Shown here: positions 1-9,442 of the stretch, one piece after another | How positions within the stretch are numbered: position 1 is the stretch's first letter | Layout of the letters: each line of letters opens with the position of its first letter | DNA from: Apium graveolens | Lineage: Eukaryota; Streptophyta; Magnoliopsida; Apiales; Apiaceae | NCBI RefSeq assembly: GCF_009905375.1 | Contig: NC_133650.1 | Span: 146,958,567 to 147,022,566, forward strand | Direction of reading: 5' to 3' | DNA length: 64,000 nucleotides | The notes under the pieces: generated by a model | Seen by the model: only the letters and a program-made list of their open reading frames with translations | The model's database searches: none | Told to the model about the DNA's origin: nothing | Position numbers and translations under genes: made by a program

Positions 1-2072
1 TGATTCCCCTTGACTGAATAAGACAATTGATCTTTCTCCCTTAGAAGAGGTTTCTTTCTCCCCCTTTTTGTTATCAGCAAGTTGAGTAGAAGAGGAGGTT
101 TGTGCTGCCACTAGCCTTTGAAGCAAGTCTATTTATTGTGCTTGGTGGAGATGAATTTCTGTTAGAGAGGCTTCCATTGCTGTCATTCTGGTATCCAAGG
201 CATTTATCTTTGTGGCAAGATCAGAATTCTTCCTGAGTTGTCTCTTAATGTCAAGCATTGTAGCTTCTGGAAGTTTAGAATCCAATCTGTCAGAAATGTC
301 CCTCTTCATTTGATCAATTTCACATTTGATAGAGGTGACATCCTGAGTATGTTAAAAACCTTGGATTTGTTGCAATTGAAGAGAAGCAAGATGTGCTTGC
401 AGAAGCTTCTTGGTGCTGGCATTTGTTGTTGATTGAAGAGCAAAGTGTGTTTGACTGATAAGTTGGATGAGTGTTGTCTTGAAATGGTGTTCATCACATT
501 TCTTTGAGAAGGCCCATGATGGCATGCCTAATTTGGAACTAGGGTCTACTCCTCCCCCTATGTCCAATGGCCCTTCTTCACTTTCTACATCCTCACCACC
601 AAAGAAATCTTCTGAACCACCAGTCTCATAGTCAATATCACCAGCTGTAGAGGGCAGAGCTGTGATTGCATCCTTTGCTCTTTGCATAGACTATGTGGTG
701 TGCACCAAATTTGGCATCCTTTCTGCATTATCATTGCCCTGTCCAGCTAGAAGTTGGTATGCTGGGACAGGGTGAAAAAATGTCTCAGCATCCAGGGAGG
801 TAGAATCTATAACAGCTTGAATTTACTGAAATAGTCCCTCCCTGTTTGCATCTTGGACATTCATTAACTCATTTGCAATGACATCCACCCTTATATTACC
901 TGTACCTGCATTTCTCTCATTATCTCTCTTTTTTTGCATCAAGGTCTCACCTTGGATCCCCACCCTCACATCCTCACCTTCACCATCTAAGGTGGGACTC
1001 CTCTCACTCACTTTTTCCAGTCCTGAAGAAATGGACTGCATTAGATCACTCTTTTCCTCTCATTTTTCCTGGGAGCAACCCAGACTCTCACTCAAATCAC
1101 TCCCTTCCCTCAGTCCTATGAGTGATTTCACTACTACTAAGTCTTCTGCACTTGTAATAATTCATGAAATTTGGAGTTGTGCAGAGACACCTGACGGATG
1201 AGGAATATCCATCGGGTTAGCAGTTTGACTATCCGACGGATGACTGCTGTTAAGCTTATCCGTCGGGATACAATCATTACTCGGCGGATGAAAGGAATCC
1301 ATCAAGATAGAAGAAATAATTGAGTTTGGAGTGGAGACTATTGTGGACTCTGTGCAGATTGATGAAAATTTTGGCACAAATGTCTCAACTGTCTCAGAAA
1401 GAAATGGCAAGTGAGCCAACAAATCATCTAGAAGATGATGCTCACTTGCATGGATTTTTGGCTTCTCCAAGAGAGTTAAAGATGGAGAATTTGGATGTGA
1501 TGTGTTTATCATGTCAACATCCAAAGAGTGTGTGGGAGAGTTTGGTGTATCAGGTGCTTCGATTGTTAGAGATTTTGGCTGTGACTCCACATTTATTGGA
1601 GCCACATCAACCTGACTTTGAGAAGGTACAATGACTGTGTCTTTAGCACCAGTTTGCACAGTGTGTGAACCCTGTGCATCCCCAAGGGTATTTGGTTTCT
1701 TCTTTCTAGTATAAGTTTGGGGTGAGCTTGTGTTCCTTACCCTTTTGGCCCGAGCTCTTGGTTGAGAGCTTGTTTCAATGGTAACATCTTTTTAGGAGGA
1801 TGAAACCAAAAATGAGCTAAAATCCTTATTAAGCACTGCAGTTTGTGGAGAAACTGCAGTGTGGTTAGGCTGGGAATCTCTCACCTCTCCATCCTTATTC
1901 TTAGGGCTTCTTTGATTTTCACCCTGTCCCTCACCTTTCTTATCCACCTTCACACTCCCCTATTTAGGTTTGGTGGTTTTTACAACTGATTTCTTTTGAA
2001 AGAAATAAAAGGGGGCTTTCTTAGTTTTGGATTTTGAAACTTTTGTTGGTTTGGTTGCTTGGGTAGGCAACT
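1..2072 (-). pseudogene. Sirevirus B ORF3, middle/C-terminal part (broken)
   Basis: Read on the minus strand, this stretch matches the ORF3 segment of Sirevirus A at about 23870-25900. It shares the Ser/Thr/Pro-rich linker (the blocks around VQTGAKDT and INVESQPKS at 1500-1659) and the acidic, coiled-coil-proximal part. The best open pieces are 352-687, 823-1041 and 1162-1659, in different frames or separated by stops, so the gene is decayed. Sirevirus A interrupts it at 2072, and the N-terminal part continues at 28791-29673. The left end is cut by the window. Five copies of the ATCCGTCG-type word lie at 1191-1290 inside the linker. Its function is unknown; it is the protein encoded downstream of pol in Sireviruses, often called envelope-like. 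Confidence 0.75.
2068..2072. repeat. Target-site duplication of Sirevirus A, left copy (caact)
   Basis: The five bases caact precede the TG of the left LTR and recur right after the CA of the right LTR at 28786-28790. Removing the element and one copy restores continuity of the Sirevirus B ORF3 sequence, as judged against Sirevirus A. Confidence 0.93.
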
Positions 2073-2411
2073 TGTTGTGAATATGTTGTGCACTTGATGA
2101 TTACCTAAACAAAACATCTAAGTAGATTTTACTTAGTGAAATAATGTAGCACTCGACGGATAAGAATTATAGTCCCGACGGATAACTCAGTTTAAGTACC
2201 GACGGATGAGTAATTTATTATCCATCGAGTGAGTAGCTTATATAATGATAAGTTTGTAGCACAGTGTTGTATGCACCTTTGTATAGAATCTGTAGTAGCA
2301 TACAAGTCATGTTGACTTTAACTAGATATGCAGAATAAGTTGATTAACTGTACAGAAGCAATGTCTTGTAATTCTGTATAAGTGAAATGAAGTCAAGTGC
2401 CAAAATAGCTA

Positions 2412-2530
2412 TCAACGGATGCTTAACAAAGCTTCGACGGATGATCAAATGACTTTCAACGGATGTTCAAAATAGTAGTCGACGGATGATCAAGTAAGTC
2501 ATCGACGGATGATCTGAAAGTCGACGGATG
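2412..2530 (+). promoter_or_regulatory. Six-copy decamer array in U3, about 22-bp period
   Basis: The decamer TC(G/A)ACGGATG starts at 2412, 2434, 2456, 2479, 2502 and 2521, that is, at steps of 22, 22, 23, 23 and 19 bp, all on the same strand. The array lies about 180-300 bp upstream of the LTR TATA box, where enhancer elements would be expected. The same array is in the 3' LTR from 28089. No known factor is assigned; an enhancer role is inference from position and near-helical phasing. Confidence 0.7.
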
Positions 2531-2709
2531 ATAATATCAAGATTCAAACATCAGTTGAACAGTGAAAGCTGACACACAGCCATCGAGATTGGATACAAAC
2601 ACTGTGGAAGCCCTTTAACTGGGTAATAGAGGACGAAAAACAGCAAAGATCAAGACTGTTAGATTTTATATTTATTCAGTTCTTTTGACTTTGTAATCTT
2701 GGTAATATA

Positions 2710-2717
2710 TATATAAA
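2710..2717 (+). promoter_or_regulatory. LTR TATA box of Sirevirus A
   Basis: TATATAAA lies within an alternating TA run in the LTR, followed by CC. It is the best core promoter candidate for the genomic RNA; transcription would start about 30 bp downstream. Confidence 0.65.
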
Positions 2718-3110
2718 CCAAGAGAGTAGTAAATATAAAAACAACTAAGAAAACTAAGTGAGCTTAGAATCAAACACAGAGAAATCTTTATAAGCACTAT
2801 CTTTAGCATTTCCTGTGTTCTTAGTTGTTCTATCTTGAAAAAGCAGCTGTGAGCATTTCTACACACAGAGTTCTCTCGATATATTAATATATATCTCTGG
2901 TGGAATTGTTTAAATCCACCAGAAAGTTTTTAAAGACTCTTGTTTTTAATTACTCTTGTTTTGATTCATTAAAGTTTATATGCCGCATTGTGCTAATCAA
3001 AACAGATATATCTATAATCGAGTTGAACAGTTTTATTTCAAGAAAAAGGTTAAGAATTCCATTCAACCCCCCTTCTGTAATTCTTGCTATATTGTTAAGG
3101 GACTAACAAT

Positions 3111-3122
3111 TGGTATCAGAGC
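3111..3122 (+). other. Primer-binding site of Sirevirus A (initiator tRNA-Met type)
   Basis: TGGTATCAGAGC lies 2 bp after the LTR end. It is complementary to the 3' end of plant initiator methionine tRNA, the usual minus-strand primer of these elements. The same site occurs in Sirevirus C at 52521. Confidence 0.92.
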
Positions 3123-3169
3123 AAGCTCTTAATCTACAAAGAGTTTTAAGATCAAAACAATTCAGCAAG

Positions 3170-5173
3170 ATGAACAAGAAAGATGTTGGAGTCAAGATTC
3201 CTTTTCTGGATAAAGATAATTACCATCATTGGAAGGTAAAGATGCATCTTCATATGCTTTCTCAAGATGAGGCCTATGTGGACTGCATAGAAAGAGGCCC
3301 TCATGTTCCAATGAGAGCTGCAACAGGAAATGAACCATCAGTTCCAAAGCCAAGGCATGAATGGTCTGATCCTGATCTTGAACAAGTAAGGAAAGATAAA
3401 AAGGCCATGAACATTCTGTTCAATGGTGTTGATGCAGATATGTTTGATAAAATCATCAACTGCAAGACTGCCAAGGAAGTTTGGGACACAATACAGATAA
3501 TCTGTGATGGTACTGAGCAAGTAAGAGAAAATAAAATGCAGCTCCTGATTCAGCAATATGAGCATTTTCACAATGAAGAAAGTGAGTCACTCACTGACAT
3601 TTTTAGTAGATTCCAAAAGCTACTAAATGCTCTTAAATTGCATGGAAGAGTCTATCAGACTAAAGACTCCAATCTGAAATTTCTCAGATCTCTTCCAAAG
3701 GAATGGAAACCAATGACAGTCTCATTGAGAAACTCACAAGATTATAAGGAGTTTACTTTGGAGAGACTGTATGGCATTCTAAAGACCTATGAGCTTGAAA
3801 TAGAGCAGGATGAAAGAATGGAGAGAGGAAAGAAGAAAGGAGGATCCATTGCACTAGTTGCTGAACTGGAAAAGGAGAAGGAAGTGAAGATGGAAGCTGT
3901 GGAATCAACTTCAAAGACCTGTGAAAGCAAGGGTAAAGGGCTAGCTGCAGAAAGTGAAGATTCTTTGAGTCAAGATGACATGGAGGACATTGATGAGCAC
4001 CTAGCATTCCTTTCAAGAAGATTTGCCAAGCTCAAGTTCAAGAAGAACTTTGGAGCTGCCAAGCCAAATAGAAACATGGTGGATAAGTCAAAATTCAAGT
4101 GTTTCAAATGTGGCTTGGCAGGGCATTTTGCAAATGAGTGTAGAAAGTCAGATTCTAGTAAGAAGAGATTTGAGTCTGTGGATTATAAGCATAAATACTT
4201 TGATCTACTCAAACAGAAGGAAAGGGCTTTTATTACACAAGAGAATGACTGGGCAGCTGATGGTTTGGATGAAGATGAGGAGATCAGCTATGTCAATCTA
4301 GCCCTTATGGCCAAGTCTGATGAAACAGAGACAAGTTCCTCAAGCAATCAGGTAATTACTATAAACCTTGCACATTTATCTGAAGCTGAGTGTAATGATG
4401 CAATAAATGACATGTCTACAGAATTGTATCATTTGTGTGTTACACTTAAGTCCCTCACTAAAGAAAATGCTAAAATCAAAGAAAACAACTTGTTTTTGAG
4501 TGAGAGGAATAATGTGCTTGAGTCTCAGTTTGTTGAGTTTGAGAAACTAAAAATTGAGTGTAGAATTGCTAAGGAGGAATTAACTGAGTCCTTGAAAAAG
4601 GAAGAAATTTTAAAGAAGCAGCTCGATCGTGAACAGGAGGTGATTAAAGCATGGAAAACATCCAGAGATGTTCATGCTCAAATCACCAAAGTTCAAGGAA
4701 TTGAGTCCTTTTGTGATGAAGCCTGGAAAAAGAATAAGGAGAAACTAGAACCTATTTTGGTAGATGGATTGCTGACAGATGTAGACTCGACGGATGATGA
4801 GGACTATCCGTCGGATAACAAAATGTGTTATCCGTCGAATGATAAAAATCCTCATCCGTCAGTTGTGAACAAACCCATTAGTAAAGCCAAATTAACCAAG
4901 CTAAATGAAAAGTATGGGTCTGTTTCCAAGAACTTTGTTTCAGGGGAGTCAAGTCAAGCCAAGAAAGGGAAGAAGGCTAATGTTGGTCACATGACTGTCA
5001 AACAGTTGAGTGACAGACTTGAGAAGATAGAGGTAAAAACAGAAACTAAAAGGAAAAACAATAGGAATGGTAAAGTAGGGATTAACAAACATAACAACTA
5101 CACACCTGACAAATATGCTCCTAGAAAAATCTGTGTCAAATGTGATAGTGTAAATCATTTGTCTGTTAATTGA
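3170..5173 (+). CDS. gag: Sirevirus A gag, ended early by a TGA in the second zinc knuckle
   Basis: Encodes 667 residues of the nucleocapsid/particle protein. I chose the ATG at 3170, in context aagATGAAC, because the frame upstream to 3110 has no ATG and overlaps the primer-binding site. The N-terminal region (about residues 15-230) has the copia gag pattern beginning NYHHWKVKM. A CCHC zinc knuckle (CFKCGLAGHFANEC) starts near residue 311, and a long Glu/Lys-rich coiled coil spans about 417-495. A second knuckle begins at residue 655 (CVKCDSVNHLSVN), but its last cysteine codon is TGA; Sirevirus B has TGC there. The frame continues in phase from 5174 to a TGA at 5567-5569. Four ATCCGTCG-type words at 4787-4862 encode YPSD/HPS-like residues. 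Confidence 0.88.
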   Translation: MNKKDVGVKIPFLDKDNYHHWKVKMHLHMLSQDEAYVDCIERGPHVPMRAATGNEPSVPKPRHEWSDPDLEQVRKDKKAMNILFNGVDADMFDKIINCKTAKEVWDTIQIICDGTEQVRENKMQLLIQQYEHFHNEESESLTDIFSRFQKLLNALKLHGRVYQTKDSNLKFLRSLPKEWKPMTVSLRNSQDYKEFTLERLYGILKTYELEIEQDERMERGKKKGGSIALVAELEKEKEVKMEAVESTSKTCESKGKGLAAESEDSLSQDDMEDIDEHLAFLSRRFAKLKFKKNFGAAKPNRNMVDKSKFKCFKCGLAGHFANECRKSDSSKKRFESVDYKHKYFDLLKQKERAFITQENDWAADGLDEDEEISYVNLALMAKSDETETSSSSNQVITINLAHLSEAECNDAINDMSTELYHLCVTLKSLTKENAKIKENNLFLSERNNVLESQFVEFEKLKIECRIAKEELTESLKKEEILKKQLDREQEVIKAWKTSRDVHAQITKVQGIESFCDEAWKKNKEKLEPILVDGLLTDVDSTDDEDYPSDNKMCYPSNDKNPHPSVVNKPISKAKLTKLNEKYGSVSKNFVSGESSQAKKGKKANVGHMTVKQLSDRLEKIEVKTETKRKNNRNGKVGINKHNNYTPDKYAPRKICVKCDSVNHLSVN

Positions 5174-5569
5174 AAATCTGCCATGCCTACTCCCATGTCT
5201 GTTCAGCCTCAATTCTCTAACATGAATGCCATGCCTCCTATGCCTGTTAATGCTATGCCTACACAGAACATGAATGCACAGTTTGCTAATATGCCATTTG
5301 TACCTAATCCATATTATGCTGCATACAATATGCCTCAAATGCCATTTAGCATGCCTTACTGGAATAACATGTTTGCACCAAGCATGCCATTTCCTGTTAG
5401 CCATAACATGCATAATAATTCTGTAGCATCTAGTGGTTTCAAAGGCCCAACCCAAATGACTAAGGAAGAATCTGAAATTCCTAAGTCAAATGAGTTAAAA
5501 CCTAAGAAACAGAAGAAGAAAGCTAACAAGGCAGGACCCAAGGAAACTTGGGTACCAAAATCAACTTGA
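5174..5569 (+). pseudogene. Sirevirus A gag C-terminal extension after premature stop
   Basis: This is in the same frame as gag and separated from it only by the TGA at 5171-5173. It encodes a Met/Pro/Asn-rich tail with repeated MP and AMP units, then a Lys-rich end finishing WVPKST before a TGA. Sirevirus B has the same tail and the same final residues and stop (33556-33741, minus), so 5569 is probably the ancestral gag end and the stop at 5173 a later lesion. Confidence 0.75.
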
Positions 5570-5583
5570 TTTGATTTTGATAT

Positions 5584-8500
5584 GTGCAGGGAAACAAAAG
5601 GAATCTTTGGTACTTGGATAGTGGTTGTTCAAGACACATGACTGGTGATTCTACCCTACTCACAGAGTTTGAAGAGAGAGCTGGACCAAGTATCACTTTT
5701 GGAGATGACAGCAAAGGTTATACTGTGGGATATGGCTTGATTTCAAAGGACAATGTCATCATTGAAGAGGTTGCCTTAGTGGATTGTCTCAAACACAATC
5801 TGTTGAGAATCAGCCAGCTTTGTGATAAAGGCAACTCAGTAACCTTCAACAAAGAAACCTGTGTTGTGATTAATAATCAAAACAACAAAGTGGTTCTCAC
5901 TGGTGTGAGAAGAGGAAATGTGTATCTAGCTGACTTCAACTCAAATAAAGCAGAATCTGTAACTTGTCTTCTCAGTAAAGCAAGTCAAGATGAAAGTTGG
6001 CTATGGCACAAGAAGCTATCCCATTTGAACTTCAAGACCATGAATGAGCTGGTAAAGAAAGAGCTAGTTAGTGGCATTCCTCTGATGGAGTGTACAAAGG
6101 ATGGACTGTGTGATGCCTGCCAAAAAGGGAAGCAAATTAAAGCATCATTCAGGAAGAAACTTGATTCAGCAATTGAAGAACCTCTGCAACTGCTTCACAT
6201 GGATTTGTTTGGACCAATCAATGTATTGTCAATCTCAAAGAAAAGATTTTGCCTAGTAATTGTAGATGATTTCTCAAAGTTCTCTTGGACCTATTTCCTA
6301 AAGTCCAAAGATGAAGCTAGTGAAATCATCATCAATCACATAAGGCAAGTTAACAATCATCCTGATTTCAAAGTTAGAAGAATCAGGAGTGACAATGGAA
6401 CTGAGTTCAAGAACTATATCTTGAGAGCATTCTGTGAGGAAAATGGGATCCTGCATGAGTTTTCAGCAGCAAGGACTCCACAACAGAATGGAGTAGTGGA
6501 AAGAAAGAATAGATCTCTTATTGAAGCTGCAAGGACAATGCTTGAAGAATCAAAATTACCAACATATTTCTGGGCTGAAGCTGTCAACACTGCATGCTAC
6601 ACTCAGAACATCTCTCTGATTAATCAAGCAAAATACAAGACACCTTATCAATTGTTCAAGAACAAGAAGCCAACTCTGAACTTTCTTCATGTCTTTGGCT
6701 GTAAATGCTATATTCTGAGAAATCAAACTGATCAAAATGGGAAGTTTGATGCTAAAGAAGATGAAGGAATTTTTGTTGGATATGCTGTTGGTAAAGCATA
6801 TAGAGTCTACAATCTAAGAACCAACATTGTTGTTGAATCTATACATGTTGTGTTTGATGATAAAAAGATTGAAGGACTAAAAGATGGAGATTACCATGAG
6901 ATCCTCAAATTCGACAATGTTGAGATGGTCAGTGAAGAAAGTGATGATGAAAGTGATCAAGAAACAGTGTCTAAGGATAATGCAGACAAATTTACTACAA
7001 ATGAAGCACAAAACTCAACATCCGTCGAGTTACATAATGCTTCATCCGTCGGAAGGCAATCTGTATTATCCGTCGGAAGACAACCTGCCTCATCCGTCGG
7101 TACTCAAAATTCACCATCCGTCGGGTTATCAAAAGAAGCAGGAAGTCTAGGCAGATCACCCATAGAAAGCACCCCAATTTCAAATCAAAGATCCATAAAC
7201 TCAGGGGGAGTTTCTAGCAATCAAAACTCAATCACACATCAAGACAACATTGAGGTCTCTTCATCTAGGGCTAATCTACCTCAACCAAGAAAATGGACAA
7301 AAGATCACCCCTTTGAACTGATTATTGGTGATGTTTCTTCCAGAGTTCAAACCAGGAGAGCAACTCAAGAAGAATGTCTATACAGCAGCTTCCTGTCTAA
7401 GGAAGAACCAAAGAAGGTAGAAAAAGCCTTATTAGATCCTGATTGGATTTTAGCTATGCAGGAGGAGCTAAACCAATTTGAAAGGAATAAAGTATGGAAG
7501 CTGGTACCCAAGCCTAAAGGAAAGAATCCAATAGACACCAAATGGGTATTCAGAAACAAGATGGATGAAAATGGCATAGTAGTAAGGAACAAAGCAAGAT
7601 TGGTTGCTAAAGGCTATTGTCAGCATAGATTTTGATGAAACATTTGCTCCTGTTGCAAGACTTGAAGCCATCAGAATCTTCTTAGCCTATGCAACCCATG
7701 CCAATTTCAAGGTCTATCAAATGGATGTCAAAAGTGCCTTTCTGAATGGAGATTTGGAGGAAGAAGTGTATGTAAGTCAACCTCCTGGCTTTGAAGATCC
7801 AAATTTCCCAGAGTATGTCTACTATCTATTGAAAGCACTTTATGGACTGAAGCAAGCACCTAGAGCCTGGTATGACACTGTATCAAAGTTCCTTTTGGAA
7901 AATCACTTCACAAGAGGTACTGTAGATAAAACTTTATTTTTCAGAAATGTGAATGGCTCTAGCATACTTGTTCAAATTTATGTAGATGATATTATTTTTG
8001 GCTCTACAGATGAGAAACTTTGTAAAAAGTTTGCCAAACTGATAAAAAGCAAGTATGGAATGAGTATGATGGGAGAACTAACTTACTTTCTTGGTTTACA
8101 AGTTAAGTAAGTTAGTGTGGAATATTCATTAGTCAAACTAAATATATTTTTGATCTTTTAAAGAAGTTTGATCTAATGAATTGCACATCTGCAAAAACTC
8201 CCATGGCCACTGCAACTAGGCTTGAACTAAACACTACTGAAAAGTCTGTGGATATTTCAAGTTATAGAGGCATGGTTGGCTCACTTCTGTACTTAACAGC
8301 CAGTAGGCCAGATATAATGTTTGCTACATGTTTGTGTGCTAGATTTTAGGCTGATCCTAGAGAGTCTCATTTGATAGCTATTAAAAGAATTTTCAGATAT
8401 CTCAAAGGAACACCAAACCTTGGCATTTGGTATCCTAGAGATTCTGGTTTTGATCTAACTGGTTATTCAGATGCAGATTATGCAGGTTGCAGAATTGATA

Positions 8501-8922
8501 GAAAAAGCACAACAGGAACCTGTCAATTTCTAGGAGACAAGCTTGTGTCCTGGTTCAGTAAAAAGCAAAATTCAGTTTCTACTTCTACAGCTGAAGCTGA
8601 ATATATTGCTGCTGGCAGTTGCTGTGCGCAGATTTTATGGATGAAAAATCAATTGCTAGACTATGGTTTGCAAGTTGAAAGGATTCTTATTTTCTGTGAC
8701 AACACAAGTGCAATTGCCATCACTGAAAATCCAGTGCAACATTCAAGGACAAAGCACATAGACATCAAGTACCATTTCATAAGGGAACATGTAATGAATG
8801 GTACTGTAGAGTTACATTTTGTTCCAAGTGAGAAGCAACTTGCAGATATTTTTACCAAGCCACTGGATGAATCCACCTTTTCTAGGTTGGTAAGTGAGTT
8901 AGGTATGCTTAATTACTCTTGA
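5584..8922 (+). pseudogene. pol: Sirevirus A pol (PR-IN-RT-RH), broken by frameshifts and stops
   Basis: Copia pol order is visible. The protease is WYLDSGCSRHMTG at the start. The integrase zinc region follows (HKKLSHLNF then CDACQKGKQ). The integrase core shows [16 protein letters not shown] and GVVERKN. The reverse transcriptase has [11 protein letters not shown] and YVDDIIFGS, and RNase H has SDADYAGC and [12 protein letters not shown]. Its lesions are a deletion near 7622 that shifts the frame after VAKGYC, a TAA at 8108-8110, a one-base loss just after it, and a TAG at 8347-8349. RNase H then runs to the TGA at 8920-8922. Pol has no ATG and is in a different frame from gag; the frame opens at a TGCAG/GG site (5585-5590). 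Five 24-bp-spaced words lie in the IN-RT linker. It is not expected to give active enzyme as it stands. Confidence 0.9.
7020..7123 (+). repeat. Five ATCCGTCG words at exact 24-bp spacing in the pol linker
   Basis: ATCCGTCG starts at 7020, 7044, 7068, 7092 and 7116. The repeated unit encodes an eight-residue repeat beginning SVG or SVE, between integrase and reverse transcriptase. Sirevirus B keeps the same 24-bp spacing on the minus strand (32002, 32026, 32050, 32074, 32098; the last two diverged). Confidence 0.85.
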
Positions 8923-9442
8923 ATTTATCTGAATTATTCTTGCAAGTTGAAAAGAAGCCAGAAATTTAGTTGATTTTTAGTCTTGGATGAAATTTTGGCT
9001 AAGTAAAAATTTGTCTCTCGACGGATGACCATTATCCATCGGGTTGAGTCATCCGTCGATATACAAATTGTAAATAAAAATTAATTACTTTTCTGGAATA
9101 TTTTAAAGCTCGACGGATAACATTTTATCCTCATCCGTCGAAGTGTCTAAATCTTAACCGTTAATTCCCTGAACATTATCCATCGAGTATACTTACAATT
9201 TATAAGCATTACACGACGGATAATGGGTGGAATTTTTAAAGTTTATTTTAAAACGGTAATTTTAGGCAGTTTCTATTGGGTAATTTATTTCTCTTTATTA
9301 TTTTTATCCGTTGAGTTTGAGCAAAGTATAAAAGCCTATTTCATTCTAATCATTTTCTTTTATCATTCTCAAATTCAACTGTCTTATTTCATTCTCTTTC
9401 AAGCAAAAATCCTCTTTCTCTTCAAGCTTTTCTTCCCAAACA
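8923..9442 (+). promoter_or_regulatory. Spacer between pol and ORF3 of Sirevirus A, with putative internal promoter
   Basis: No gene is seen here. About eight ATCCGTCG-type words occur on both strands (9018, 9033, 9050, 9108, 9134, 9177, 9213, 9303), several as inverted pairs able to form hairpins. A TATAAAAG lies at 9327-9334 with a reversed CCAAT (CTATTGG) upstream at about 9273. A pyrimidine-rich leader leads to the ORF3 ATG at 9443. Sirevirus B shares this layout. Promoter activity is inference. Confidence 0.55.
9327..9334 (+). promoter_or_regulatory. Putative internal TATA box upstream of ORF3 in Sirevirus A
   Basis: TATAAAAG lies 116 bp before the ORF3 ATG. The same octamer lies 118 bp before the ORF3 ATG of Sirevirus B, and TATAAGTA lies 164 bp before that of C. 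Confidence 0.55.

Larger units (their letters stand above)
2073..3108 (+). repeat. 5' LTR of Sirevirus A
   Basis: Ends are TG...CA and the length, 1036 bp, equals that of the partner at 27750-28785. U3 holds ten copies of the CGACGGAT-type word: four near 2151-2230 and a periodic array of six at 2412-2530. A TATA box follows at 2710-2717. A poly(A)-site region and the R/U5 boundary cannot be set by eye. Confidence 0.95.

Noticed and set aside
878..1634. Plus-strand frames at 878-1201 and 1320-1634
   Set aside because: They lie opposite the decayed ORF3 of Sirevirus B, which aligns with A on the minus strand.
2412..2530. Regular short direct repeats that could suggest a CRISPR array
   Set aside because: The repeat unit is only 10 bp with about 12-bp spacers, lies in the U3 of a plant LTR and is duplicated in the other LTR; there are no cas genes and the context is eukaryotic.
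5552..5589. Short intron GTACC...TGCAG at the gag-pol junction of A
   Set aside because: At about 38 bp it is too short for a plant intron; a distant donor in gag is more plausible.
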